A stretch of DNA of 60,254 nt from Parasitella parasitica (lineage: Eukaryota > Mucoromycota > Mucoromycetes > Mucorales > Mucoraceae), in contig MU619247.1 of NCBI GenBank assembly GCA_025201805.1, positions 223,422 through 283,675 of the forward strand, given 5' to 3'. A program made the translations under genes and the position numbers. How positions within the stretch are numbered: position 1 is the stretch's first letter; each line of letters begins with the position of its first letter. The notes beneath the pieces were generated by a model that searched no databases, was not told the origin of the DNA, and saw only the letters and a list, made by a program, of their open reading frames with translations. Of the stretch, positions 24,912 through 37,122 are shown piece after piece.

Positions 24912-26439
24912 ATGAATATATTGTCGGTTTTATTAGGAAACTACAAAAAAGATCAGGCGTTTAATTTATATAAAATCGAAAATACGGATACGCTTTTGTT
25001 CAAGGTAGATGATGTATCCTACCTTTTCAACCTCGACTCGAGTTTGTTTGAGAAGACACCTCAATTCCTGGATAAACAAAACAATACGTACCTAAAAACG
25101 ACTGAACTTGTGCAAATCGCTGTTCAGCACAACAAGTTTCTGCTCGCTGAACTTTGCAAACTCAAGCCAAACGACTATGCTGCAAAGCTGGATGAATCCA
25201 TGTTGGCAAACCTACCGCGTTTGGATTATAGCAAGTCAAAAAAAGACGAGAGCCAGTATCAAACAACCACGATTGAGCTCACAAGCAACAGCAAGTTGGT
25301 CAAATCAGAGCCAGCGTCTCCTCCTGCCCCACCTCCTCCATCACGACCAGCATTGCCAACTCATACTTCAGATCCAATGGCCTTGGATCATATTATATCT
25401 ACTAACAAGCAAGCAAGAAGATTAAGCAGGTAAATTTGACCGCACCAAATTGGCACAGCCTTAAACCGTCTAATCAGATGAAAAAAAAAAAAAAAAAAAA
25501 AATAGAACATTTGAAGATCCTCCAAACAAGAAACAAAAAAAAATTGAGCCATTACCAAAGCCCTTACATACAGTTAGCTCGCAACAGCCCACCTTGTTAG
25601 CAAAACGATTAGGAAACAATTTAAACAGCAAGAGGAATCTTACAATCTATGCTCCTTCCTACGCCGAGCAATTCAATGGCATACAATCTGCTCCTCTTCA
25701 CTCAAACTTCCGTCAAGCGCCTACCACGAAACCGCATCCGTTATCCAAGGCAACTCTGGTATCCCCTGCTACTTCTAGCACTACGTCTGAATTTGCCATC
25801 CCCCCAATCGTGCCCTCACAACAGCAGCCCCCTCACACAGCTCACCCTAGCAGCCTGCACCGTCGCCACTCACCTCAGTATCCTGCTTCGGCTTTTGGAC
25901 ACAGTTTCCCTGTTACACCTGGTCGAGTTGAGCCCCCTACAAAACCCAACACATTGCAAAAGCAACAGTTTATGCAGCCTTTCGAGCATTTATTCGATAC
26001 CATCGACACAACACGTAGTCTCAAGTCCACACTGGATGATCAAATCCGTCGTTCTTCAACCTTAATACAAACTCTGCAAGCATCTTCCACGACTATTGAG
26101 GGTTTAGTGCGTAATCAGATCAAGGAAGCTCAGAAGGAAATCATGCATCGGATGGAGGATTCAATCGAAGGTTTGTTCCATCGTATTTCATTGTTGGAAA
26201 AACGTGTGCATGCAACAGCAGGAGAGGAGAACGACGCATCAACGTCTGCATCCACTTCACAGGGTAACATCAAGGCACTTCCTTTGCCTTCGACGCCACT
26301 TGGTAAAAATCAGCACGATCTGATAAGCCCACCTACCATTGTCAGATCTCAAAACGATATTGGTCCCAACGAATATCACAACATGTTGGACACTTTACGA
26401 GAGAGATTGGATAAACTGGAAAAGCAGCTTGAGTCGTAA
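24912..26439 (+). CDS. unrecognised coiled-coil protein
   Basis: Two exons: 24912-25429 and 25506-26439; 483 codons. The first ~95 residues look folded (ILSVLLGNYKKDQAFNLYK, then LKTTELVQIAVQHNKFLLAEL). A long disordered region rich in Pro, Ser and Gln follows, with a basic patch (NKKQKK) that could be nuclear-targeting. Two helical coiled-coil stretches lie near residues 330-395 (LDDQIRRSSTLIQTLQ to HRISLLEKRV) and at the extreme C-terminus (LDTLRERLDKLEKQL). I do not recognise the N-terminal domain. The intron contains an A-run. Confidence 0.75.
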
Positions 26440-27247
26440 TCATTATTTCACTACACGTTATATTTATGCTTATATATATATATTTATTGTATTCACCTTC
26501 ATTTTTTACAATCATTTCACATTTATGCTGAATAATAAAATTAAACAAATTATGTTAGAATTATGGATTTGCGCCATACTCTTTCATACACAGGGATAAC
26601 GTAGTGCCATATATGCACACCTTTAATTTGCAGATAATTAACTGGCATTGCATGCTTGTTTATTAATAGTTTTAGTTTCATTTCTGGTATGTTTAGCAAA
26701 TGGCTGACATGCTTTTGGTTAAATGTTTAGTATTATTTATGAAAAGCATGTTTACAAATCCGTCATGCAAAATTGTATTTACAAATTAAATGCCATCCTC
26801 CAATTGAAGCATCTACTAGCTGCACAATTTAATAATGGAAAAGAAAGAAGGTTTTTAATACTTCTTTTGACCCCGGGAATCTAAAGAAAGATTGGTAACA
26901 ATGGAAAATAATGCGAAGCGCTTACGTAAAGCAATCACTGATTCGCATATGTTTCACTTGACGGGAGACGCTTATATGAATTGCACAATATATTGACAAG
27001 AAAACAGAGCTGATATCCCGTAGCATACATGCAGAAAAACAGAGAGATGTGAAATGTTCAGATCTAATTTGATATGCTGTTTTTGATATAGAATATCAAT
27101 AAATTTGCTACAAGGTAATTGAAATAAGCAAGCTTGAAACCCAGTTTTTGACCCCAATCAATAATAATTATATCAATTTGTTAAAAAAGATCTCGCTTTC
27201 CTTTTCTTCTTTCAATTCTCTCCATAGCAACGGAAGCATAACATTTA
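26440..27247. other. intergenic, no gene seen
   Basis: About 800 bases of AT-rich spacer with no supported frame. Confidence 0.5.
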
Positions 27248-28771
27248 ATGATGCGAAAATCAAGAACTGGCCTAGACCGAAAAAGCTCTCATAGACGGTC
27301 TTGGTTCAACAGTGGCAACATATTTACCAGGTTTTCGTCAGCGCCACCATCGCCTGAATATAAAACAGCGGAGGATCCCGAATTAAGAGACAAAAACAAT
27401 GAGGAAAATGACCCCCAGGCTCTAGTAAGACAGCGCTCATTTTCATTGACCCCGATGGACAACACAACAGTACAGCCTGCTTTGATATCGTCGAGACCAA
27501 ACCTCATCAAAAGCAACAAGTCGACATTTTCTACCATTCTGTCAAAAGCAACAAAGAAAAAGAAACATTGTAGAAAGGGGTCAGATGCAATACAAGACTT
27601 ACAATCCACTTATTTCGATGATAATGCCTCTTCTGCGCGTCGCTTTAGTGATAAAAGTGACGGTACAACCATCTCTGAAAAAGACCTAGTGCACCCGCAA
27701 TCGAAACATCAATCGCCATCTTCTCAGAGAGCCCAATCTCCAACGAAACCATTGCAGCTACTTGGATGTGATGAGGAAGAAGCCGACCGAATTCAATTAA
27801 AGAATGATCTTGTTAAGCTTGCATTTGAAGGGTAAAGTATTATTTAAAAAAAATTTAATGGTTGTGATAATAGTGATATTGATGCCATGTCTAGTGAATT
27901 TTCTCTGCCTTTTGACTATAGAGATCTGCCCAGTGGTAGAATTCTGGATGTCGGTTGTGGTCCTGGTTCCTGGTGCATCGATTTGTCAATGAAATACCCT
28001 CAAATTCAAGTGATTGGCGTTGATAGCGACGATATGTTTCCTTCCAAGCGAAATTTACCGAGCAACTGTCAATTGTTAGTGTACAACGTACTGGACGGGT
28101 TGAAGGAATTTCCTGAAGCAAGCTTTGATGTGATTCACATTCGATTCATGGTCCTGTCTTTTACGACATCTCAATATCCTCAAGTTGTGAAAGACTGCTG
28201 GAGATTGCTAAAACCTGGGGGCTACATTGAGATACTGGAAACTGATTTAACCATCCATTCCCCTGGACCTATTACAATGAAGCTGAATGAAGAGAGTAAG
28301 TTTCTTACAAAAATCTTGCCCAGTGAAAGAAGCTAAAATTTGTATAATCAATTAGTGCATACAGTATCTGTTAGCAGAGGATTTAACCCAAGGCGTCAAG
28401 CCGATAAATTAGGCGATCTTATACCATCCGAAGCCATCCACCGTCAAGTGAAATACAGATCTATACCGATTGGAATGTGGGGCGGTCGAATTGGAGTGCT
28501 CTGCAGAGATGATATGGTTCATATGTTGACTAAATTTCAACCCGCAGTTTTGGATTACTACAAAAAAAAGAATACTCCAGAAGCTATACTAGCCTTCAAT
28601 CAAGATATAAACACCCTTGTGAGAGAAATGGATCAATACAAGAGCTTTAGTAACTATTATTTCTATACAGCACAAAAACCGTTTGAACAATCTCCGCCAC
28701 CATCAGCGGCACCATCAATATCATCACGAAAACAACACTATCATATATCATTCAACCCAAAGTCATTTTGA
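27248..28771 (+). CDS. SAM-dependent methyltransferase with disordered N-terminus
   Basis: Class I methyltransferase of unknown substrate. Three exons: 27248-27831, 27874-28295, 28356-28771; 473 codons. About 200 residues of basic, Ser-rich disordered sequence precede the Rossmann domain. Motif I is ILDVGCGPGSWCIDL, the acidic end of beta-2 is VIGVDSDDMF, motif II is FDVIHIRFM, and motif III is LLKPGGYIEILE. The C-terminal part is helical. The layout resembles the many LaeA-like and Methyltransf_25 proteins of fungi. Intron 1 is only 42 bases. A long (ATA)n/(ACT)n microsatellite begins 34 bases after the stop codon. Confidence 0.85.
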
Positions 28772-28805
28772 TAGCACTCTATTATAATACAATATACTTT
28801 CTTTT

Positions 28806-28822
28806 AATAATAATAATAATAA

Positions 28823-28869
<47 letters not shown>

Positions 28870-28884
28870 TTACTACTACGACTA
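28806..28884. repeat. (ATA)n-(ACT)n trinucleotide microsatellite
   Basis: About 6 ATA units pass directly into about 18 ACT units with few interruptions, in the 3' flank of the methyltransferase gene. Confidence 0.95.
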
Positions 28885-29249
28885 ATTTACACATTATAAT
28901 ATTTGGAAATAAAACCATCCTAAAGTGTGATCTATCACCAACTTTTGCTACAAAAAAATTGCTTTTTCAAGTTTTCACTTGCCATGATATGAAAAAAAGA
29001 CATGAACACGTTGAAATGACAACAAAAGTACAGAGTGATACAGAGCTTAAGACAGAAGAAGTATAATCAACAAGTTGTGACAAAATGTCCGTTACCCTAA
29101 AGGGCTGAAGAGTGGCAGACTTGCAAAAGTTAAAGTCCAACCTGAGGGTGTCAACCTGAGTATTTTAGAATGCTTATCAGTACATGGATTAAATCGAACT
29201 CTCCCCACAAGTTCCAAAATTAGCAGGTCAAAAAAAGACAAAAAATAGC

Positions 29250-29594
29250 TGGTGTCAAGAGAGGTCCACCGCACGGAATCAACTCGAGGAAATACCGAAA
29301 TCAACTGAGCTGGACCTCATTACATGTTTATTGTGATGGACAATGCCGCTATCCACAAAGCACCAGAGGTTCTGCAAGCTATCCATAGCCATGGGTACGC
29401 TGCGTTATTCTTGCTTCCTTGTTCGCCCTTGTTAAACCCAATTGAATAGTGCTGTAGCAAAAATAAAGAAAAAGCTCGCAAAACACCATTAAAAAATAAC
29501 GAACTCCTACCCAACCGTATTGAAGAAGCATCAAGAACAGTTTCAGTAAAAAAAATTGCAGAGAATGGATCCGTTACTTTCGCAAGTTCTTGAG
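29250..29594 (+). pseudogene. remnant of a Tc1/IS630-type DDE transposase
   Basis: The plus strand reads RGNTEIN, then FIVMDNAAIHKAPEVL, GYAALFLLPCSP and LLNPIE before an in-frame TAG where Glu or Gln is usual, followed by SKNKEKA. This is the DDE block of Tc1/mariner-like transposases (D-N-A-x-x-H and S-P-x-L-N-P-I-E). Stops occur both before and after the block, and the N-terminal DNA-binding domain is not recognisable. It is a dead relic. Confidence 0.8.
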
Positions 29595-31421
29595 CTTTTT
29601 TCTAATCGATTTGCGCATCTGAATATTTTTTTTTTTTTTTTTTTGCGTGCTAAGGTTTTGTGTAGTTGATTTTGGAATAGTTACTTTCTCTTGTACCCAG
29701 TTCCACATAGTTATAGGGAAACAAGCTTCGTTCTGAGCTGTATTCATGTCTGCCTTCGTAACAGCCCTTTTTCATCTGACTTGGCTTACAAGAATGTCTT
29801 TTTCTTTGAATATGAGCTTTCCAGATTCATCTGCTGAGCAATCATTGATTGCTTTCAACCTCAAAGATTAGTTGTTCCCAAGAAAGCAGAATCGCCGGAT
29901 TTTGCCGGACAATTGTGGTGGATTTTGCAGTTTGCTCAGCAAATGAAAAAAAAAAAAAAGTGCATCATTTCTTGTTTGCTTATCAATAAGCGTTAGACGC
30001 ATAACTGGGAAGTATCATTTTACCTATACTATACTATCATGATATTGAAGTTTGGACTTGACCTAACGATGACAGGCACCGCGCTTATTGAAAGGCATAG
30101 TGAAGATAAGCGAGTATGTGCGTTCAACTTGGTAGGATTGAGCTTAATGCTACCTTTGCATTCGACAATGCCGTCCATAGGTGGTACTTTTGTTATTGCC
30201 TTTGGAATATGTTGCTCCTTCCCTACCAATATTGCCATCCATCTATTTTGATTCTTTAATAATCGATTAAACACATAGTTACTAGTTGTACTAATAGTTT
30301 ACGTAGATAATAAAAATGGCACCATCAAAGAAGAGAGGCCGGTCAAAGAAGGAGCATTTTATTCCAAATGAACTTGATGTAAATCAGTTTTTTAAGGATC
30401 ATAGCTCGTTAGATTGGAGTTTCGAGAATTACATAAGGGGGAGAAGGAGTGAAACTGTTGAAGAATCTGTTAGCATATTGAATGTTTTATGTGCTGAGTA
30501 ATGGATTCTACAAGACAATATTTTTTAATTATAAAAATAGCTGCTAAATTGCATCGAGAAAGTTACTTCCTTGCCTCATGAAAAATCGCAAATTTTGACA
30601 AGAAAATAAATGCTTTCAAAAGCTACGAAATCATGCCAGTGCACTACTTTTACCACAGGGCTATTGTTTGATATGAAGGGCTGTAGATGGCTCATATTGC
30701 ATGGTGTTGCCATTTTAAATGATATATCTAATACTGGTGCGTCCATATAGACATGTAATTGGGATTTACATAGATTTCAACATCTCCATCTATTGCATCC
30801 GTACGTAAACAGCAAACATGTTGTAGCGCAAGCCAAGAAAAAGCTGGAACGGTACGATATATGGCTGACTGTAAAGTTTTAATGGCTTTATTCAGGGCAA
30901 AAAAATGTTGGCAAGCCCCCCCCCCACGTATATGCGCGAGTTTGTGCAGTTGCTGTATACGGTATAAAAGCTCTTGAAAGATGCTGTTTCTCCAATCACG
31001 TTTTAATGAGTTCTGTATTATTTTAGTCGTACATCCACTAACAGCCATCTTGACATACAGGTAGCCTCTGATTTGGTTTTGTTTGGCATTGTGCACTGTT
31101 CGTCTAATATGAATGCTGCAACACCTTGGATATACCACGTAAACCACTTTTCTCCCTAGCATACTTTCAGTCATTATGAGCATACGCCACTTCTTTACCA
31201 ATTAAAGGATTCCATCTTGAAAACGAAAAGATTTGTGTTTACCTTTATACGTCATGGCCATCGTACACATGGTGTACAATGACTTAATTTATGCACAGTT
31301 TTATCGGGAAAAGCATAATGATTGGGCAGAATATTGGGGTGTAACTGTTGTAGATAAAAGCTGCATGTCGACTTTTTGACTTTTTCCTCTTTGCTTTTAT
31401 TCTATTTTTTTCTTTTATTGA
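29595..31421. other. relic-rich intergenic region
   Basis: Contains T-runs (29627-29644), short ATG-initiated frames of unknown origin (minus 30029-30274, plus 30316-30501, minus 30728-31201) and a C10 tract near 30919. The plus frame encodes a basic start (MAPSKKRGRSKKEHF) followed by DWSFENYIRGRR. The 157-codon minus frame includes SLKRDWRNSIFQELLYRIQQLHKLAHIRG and a Cys/Trp-rich end. None has a normal gene context. I read them as fragments of repeated elements rather than genes, but cannot name the family. Confidence 0.4.
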
Positions 31422-33220
31422 ATGACTGAACCCAATACAAAGACCCCATTGTTGGCTGGCAAAAAGCCACCGCTTAGTAGGCCCAAGGCTCATCGTAGGA
31501 GATCAAGCTTTGAAGCATCAACGTATAATAGTGCAGGAAGATCCTTGAGCTATTCTAAAAAGGCTCAAGAGGATGATGCCAATATACCAGGATTAAGTTT
31601 GCTTAAGATATTAACGCTGACCCTATGCATGGCTGGTGTACAGTTCACATGTAAGTTTGTCTTTCCCTTTTTTTTTTTGGGGGGGGGGAGATCTGAATTC
31701 GATGCTGTTATACTGATATCATGATTCTCGCTTTTTTTGATACAAAAAAGGGACGGTTGAATTATCGTAAGTTTGCATTATTACAAGTGAAATCGATGAT
31801 TAAACAGCATGTTATACATGGTAGATACGGAACACCTTACCTTTTATCACTGGACCTATCCAAAGAACTGACAGCTTTAGTCTGGTTAGCAGGACCTTTA
31901 TCCGGGCTGTTGGTTCAACCGTTGATCGGTGCATTTAGTGATAAATGTACATCGAGTTTAGGAAAGAGAAGGCCTTTTATAATTGTTTCAGGTTTCTTGA
32001 CATGTATTTCGATGATTGGTGTTGCTTACGCAAGAGAAATTGGCTATTGGTTTGCAAAAGTCGCACCAAATCAGAACAACATTGACAAGGCAGCTCACAC
32101 CAACGCCATCATCGTCGCTGTTGCCTCATTCTACTTTTTGGATTTTACGTTAAATGCCGTACAGGCTATTTGTCGTGCGTTGATCTTGGATATACCTCCG
32201 CTTTGGCAACAAGACATTGCAAATGCCTGGAGCGCAAGAATGAGCAACACTGCAATGGTCATTGGCTATTTTGTGGGCTTCGTCGACCTCGTCAAATACC
32301 TGCCTTGGCTGGGTGATTCGCAGGTCAAGGTATTTTGCATGGTGTCCATTGTTGTGTTCGTGGTAACGCTAGCAGTTACATGTTTTACGACCAAGGAAAA
32401 GGCTGCCGAGAAGAAGGATGATGGCGATTTGAACCAGCCCTGGTACAGTACGTTTTACTACATCTGGCGCGCATTCAGGTTCTTGCCAAGGCCAATCCAG
32501 TCGTTATGTAATACGCAGTTCTTTGCTTGGATGGGTTGGTTCCCGTTCCTGTTTTACAGCACTCAGTGGGTGTCTGATATTTATTTTGCCACCCATCCAC
32601 CCACTACACCTGACACACCGCTTGACTGGGCACAAGGCACCAGAGCAGGCTCGTTCGCCCTATTATGCTACTCTGTGGTCTCCGTCATTGCTGGACTCAT
32701 CATACCCGCTGTGTCTGCAAGATTTAGTAATCTTAAGATATTCTCGCTGCTCAACATCTACACATTCTCACACATCACTGTGGGCGTTGCACTAATGTCG
32801 GCCTTGTTTGTGCGCACTGTCACTGCAGCGACTGTCGTTTTGACCATCATGGGCGTTCCTTGGGCTATTGTTCTTTGGATCCCATTCTCTCTTGTGGGTG
32901 AGTTTGTCAGTTACGAAGACGAAAAGCGACAGCAATTGATCGCAGCAGCGCCTTCAAGCAGCACGCACGAAGAAGAGGAACTCGTGCAAGACGAATTCGA
33001 TGCCGGCATGATCTTGGGCGTACACAACATGTACATCGTCTTTCCTCAGTTTGCAGTGGCTATTATATCTTCGTTTATTTTTGCCGCAGCAGATGCCATC
33101 AAAGAAGGAGACGGCAAAAGCATGTCTAGTGTTACACCTGTGCTTGTCTTTGGCGGTTTGATGGCCTTTATTGCTGCAGCCTTCAGCAGGTTCATCGTAA
33201 GAGTTACCTCTTCGCCTTGA
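31422..33220 (+). CDS. sucrose/H+ symporter-like transporter (GPH/SUT family)
   Basis: Proton-coupled disaccharide transporter of the MFS fold in the plasma membrane. Three exons: 31422-31650, 31751-31766, 31825-33220; 546 codons. The N-terminal ~60 residues are cytosolic. The exon joins create FTWTVELSYGTPYLL, the typical start of SUT helices 1-2. Family motifs include LVQPLIGAFSD, LGKRRPFIIVSG (GRRRPF-like loop), LDFTLNAVQAICRALILD, FFAWMGWFPF and MGVPWAIVLWIPFSLVGEF. Twelve membrane helices are predicted, with a longer loop (DEKRQQLIAAAPSSSTHEEE) before helices 11-12. Exon 2 is a 16-base microexon. The intron before it carries T and G runs. Confidence 0.93.
31751..31766 (+). other. 16-nt coding microexon of the symporter gene
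   Basis: GGACGGTTGAATTATC lies between acceptor AAAAAAG and donor GTAAGT. It encodes TVEL plus parts of the flanking codons and joins FTW to SYG of the first conserved motif. Skipping it would shift the frame. Confidence 0.85.
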
Positions 33221-33354
33221 TGAAATCACATGAAATCACATCTCATTTTGCTCTGTAGCGCGTGACAGTTTGTGAATGATGAGCACCCTTATAATTGATA
33301 ATGATGATAATAATAAAAATATTGGGTTTATTTAATTTCCACTTTTTTTTCTTC

Positions 33355-33355
33355 T

Positions 33356-33380
<25 letters not shown>
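33355..33380. repeat. (CT)n tract in core promoter/5'UTR
   Basis: Thirteen CT units end 25 bases before the start codon of the Stb6-like gene. Confidence 0.9.
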
Positions 33381-33388
<8 letters not shown>

Positions 33389-33405
33389 TCTTGCTCTGTA
33401 ATACC

Positions 33406-36323
33406 ATGGCTGAAAAGAAAAGATTTGTATTTGCAGAGAAGAAAAGAGCTCTTGAAATGGCTGCAACATGCGGCCTAAGTGTGATAAGTGAAAACCAGCA
33501 ACTGAGAGGATATCAGTTGTACATGGTCGAGCAATGGTAACTGAAATTTTTTTTTTTGCAGCAGCTTATATACCAGTGTATTTAATGAGTTTTTTTTTTT
33601 ACCCTTTTTTTTAAAAGGGTTTGCGACCGTAAATCGGTGTCCAATGTAATCAAACTATTTACAGGAGACGAAAACCATATTGTACGTCTGTTTGGAGAAA
33701 TATATCATCATTGCAACTCATTTGTTTTATTGCCGTTTTAGATTCAGGTGGTTGTCATTGCTATCTCAACTGCTGAATTGCAACACCCACGCCCAGAGAT
33801 CCAGAGATTTCTAAACGCTGGAGTACATTTCAAGTCAAAACCAACCCCACTAGGCGAAATCATGTTGACGAATACAGGCCTATTGCCACTTGATATGGAT
33901 ATGATTCTTGTCGATGATGGAGATTACGATAAATGGGTGAATCAGGCCTACGTCAACATCAATCTCAGAAGAACAAACTGCACAGGACGAAGCTCTTTGA
34001 ACCTTCAAACACCAAATCCTGCATCAGAAGAAAAGTTTCGATCACTGTTCAAGATTGCAGATTCAGTCAACTTTCAAAAGGCAGTGATCAACCTGGTGTC
34101 TTTGGTCCAAATCGCATTATACCTCTTTAAACTTTTGGACAGAGACTACACCGATGGGCTGCTATGTGACGAAACAACGAAAGCACTGTGGACATTTTAT
34201 ACGAAATATGATCCCATCAAAACCACAGAGGTAGTACTGATTTTTGTCATTCTTCTACATTTGTAGAAATACTGATCAGTTGATCCGAAATCTCTCGCTA
34301 GTTTACGCTCAAAGAAGCTTGGATGGAGCCCCATTTAGTAGCGGCCATCATATCAAAGCTACTCATGTGCCGAAACAAACTGCAGGACAACAACTTTACC
34401 ACCCTTAAAGACCCATTTGCAGACTACGACGCATTTAGGTTCGACATTGGCGATTACCAGCGCTACAAAAATATCAGAGTAACAAAGTTTATTGATCTAG
34501 AGACGCTGGCGAAATTGAACGAACACACTTTCACTCAACTCAAAGTGGCAAAAGTGCTAAAGTCCAAATTGGACGACATCTCAGGCATATCCAACTCGCC
34601 GTTATTCAGCGAAACGTCTGATCCCGAGGTATTTAGACATCATTCGACGATTGAAAGCTTACGAGCCATTTGGAGACCGAAGCTCAAGGGCGGTATGCTC
34701 GTTAACGGTAGTGGTGCCAGTGGCTCCAATGATCAACAGCCAAGCGAATTGATGCACATGTTTAAACGAACAACTAAAACGGGTGGTGCTGCTGTGGACA
34801 TGCTCAGCCGTGTTGCAGGTTCAATACCTTGGATCAACACCGCAGCTGATACTAGCAGACGGGACAATAACAGTAGGTCTCCACCTATGGCAACGACAAC
34901 ACCTCCTTCACTGCCTTTAATCAACAACAACATCGTCTCATTTTCCTCGCCACTAATTCAATCAAGAGGCGAAAACACACATAACTCGAGTCATGTTTCC
35001 AGCACAAGTAGCGGTAACTCTTTAGCTCAACACGAAGAAGAACATAATGCAGCTTCTCGGATGACCATTCCAGCACGAAGGCCATCTCCTTTATCGATTC
35101 ATATATCCAACTCATCCACGCCTGCTGTAAATTATACCAATACTCCAACTAAATTAAATACTTCTCATAGCACACCAAACACTGCTACTGCTGCTGCTGC
35201 TACTGCTACTGCTGCTGCTACTGCTACTGCTGCTACTGATATTGCTACTACATCAGCAAACAGCGACGATATACCCAACCGCAATCTGATGCGGACCATA
35301 TCACCAGATCACCTTGATCAAGATATACCGTCCTATGTGCAATCTGTTCCTCAAGCATCCACATCCACTGCCGTCATAACCTCAACCTCCTCAACTCCTC
35401 CTCCACATGTGCCTAAATTACGCATTTCCAATTCAAATGGCACAACTTCAACGTCCACACCAAGATCAACAACGCCCTCATCTTCTAGCAGCATCAAGCA
35501 GCAAACCAAGGAAGAAGGCGACTTTGTCCCTTACATTGTTTCGTCGACTCCACCAAGACTCCCTATCAGCCGTCATTCTCGGTCTATATCTGACAGTATC
35601 CTTGTAGATTCGGCGTTTATCGATGCCCTCAAAGAAAACAACATATTGCCATCCATAATAACTGCGCATGTGCCCAAGAAACAACCATTGAATGTACACC
35701 ATCGTCGATCACAAACAACCTTGGCAATGCCAAGTGCATCTAAAGAGAATGCAGTAGCATCGTCTTCATCTGCTGATATGAGCGACCAACACGAGGGTAA
35801 TGCTCGACCTGTAGCCAGCATGAATGTACAGACATACATGATATACACTCGCCTACGTCAAAGGCAGCGTGCCCTGAATCGAACATACGAAGAGATCAAG
35901 ACCATAGCCAACAGGTACGAGAAGACCGCGGCACACCTCAAAGAAACCTACGAAAAGCGCTCTCTGGAATTCGATGTGATTCAGCAGGAATCTCGGCTGG
36001 TCTTGGACGAGCAAAGCGTGGCAGAGAAACGGTTGAAGGACGTGGAAGATAATAGCGCTAAATTGCATTATGAGCTGAAAGTACTGAATGATAAGCTCAG
36101 GGACATTGAAGACAATGTAGGGACGTTTTACGGAAAAGTCGGTCTTTTGGAGCGAAAGATGGACGATTCGCAACAATCAATTACAACTATGCTTATTGTT
36201 GGCAACTATTTCAATCATTATTGGAAGAAATTGCGAGAATGGATAGGGTGGCTGTCAGATGCTCCGGATCAAAATCAACCCAAGAAGAGCACTGAGGAGA
36301 CTTCTCCAGCCTCACCCTCTTGA
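33406..36323 (+). CDS. Stb6/Stb2-like protein with C-terminal coiled coil
   Basis: Four exons: 33406-33536, 33618-33681, 33742-34230, 34302-36323; 901 codons. The N-terminal ~350 residues match the fungal Stb2/Stb6-type domain: KKRFVFAEKKRALEMA, LRGYQLYMVEQWVCDRK, AELQHPRPEIQRFL and PLGEIMLTNTGLLPL. In yeast these proteins bind the Sin3 corepressor, but their role is poorly known. The middle is disordered and Ser/Thr-rich, including a (GCT/ACT)n tract near 35181-35242 that encodes Ala/Thr runs. A coiled coil spans about residues 745-850 (YTRLRQRQRALNRTYEEI to LLERKMDDSQQ). A short hydrophobic segment with Trp (NYFNHYWKKLREWIGWL) lies near the C-terminus. A TA-repeat follows the stop. Confidence 0.8.
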
Positions 36324-36338
36324 ATAATGAGAGGTGTA

Positions 36339-36340
36339 TG

Positions 36341-36380
<40 letters not shown>
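36339..36380. repeat. (TA)n microsatellite
   Basis: Nearly uninterrupted TA dinucleotides 15 bases after the stop codon of the Stb6-like gene. Confidence 0.9.
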
Positions 36381-36381
<1 letters not shown>

Positions 36382-36644
36382 TACAAAGTACAGATTACAG
36401 ATTATTAACTAATAAATGTGATAAAAGCACAAATATTTGCTTTGTTTCAAACGAGTTCAGGTCGTTTTCGCCACCAGCAAGAAGGCTGATTTGTGCATAG
36501 GGGCCAATTAGCGGAACAGCATCGAGCGAGCCTTTTCTACCGATTTTTCAAGCTCATTTTTGCTTCCCTTTCTTGACAATTGGTAACTGCTCATTAAAAC
36601 GAAAAACTAGAGAGTACGCAGAAGCGCATTGATTCGATTGCACG

Positions 36645-37015
36645 ATGCTCAAGATTGTTGGAATAGTCTTGGCTTTCGGGTTGGGTTACATGACAGCTTA
36701 CAACGAACTGCTAGCTTATTTGCTGCAAGAGGTAAGCTTTGTGCGCGACGATACATACATGAGAAGACGTAAAAGACTCAACAGTTGCATGCTAGAAAAC
36801 AGTACTTTACATTGCGCTAGGTCTAGGAGCAAGTTTTCTTTTGATCTATATTCCTCTGGAAAGCATAGCTGAAGCCGAGTCGACGCAAGTAAGGATGAGC
36901 AATCTCGAAAAAGTTGTAATTTGCTGTTAACCATTATCGCATACATTCTTAGAACCCTTCGACAGCTCTACGGACATCAGCTCGTGAACATTTACAGCGG
37001 CGAGGTAGTTTTTGA
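36645..37015 (+). CDS. small hydrophobic protein, model uncertain
   Basis: Proposed exons 36645-36768, 36821-36888 and 36953-37015 give 84 codons. The N-terminus is a membrane helix (MLKIVGIVLAFGLGYMTAY). A second hydrophobic run (GASFLLIYIPL) follows the first intron, and the tail is polar. The strongest donor in exon 1 (GTAAGC at 36732) is in the wrong phase for the second exon, so a later donor (GTAAAA at 36769) was used; both forms may occur. The promoter region has a typical pyrimidine stretch. I recognise no family. It could be a small mitochondrial or ER membrane protein. Confidence 0.45.
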
Positions 37016-37122
37016 TGAAGATGTTGGATGTTGTTGATGTCTTGTTCAAATAAACGATGATTTACAATTGAAGAAAAAAAAAGAAAAAAAAGGAGAGGGA
37101 AAGAAAGAGGATATTCACACAT

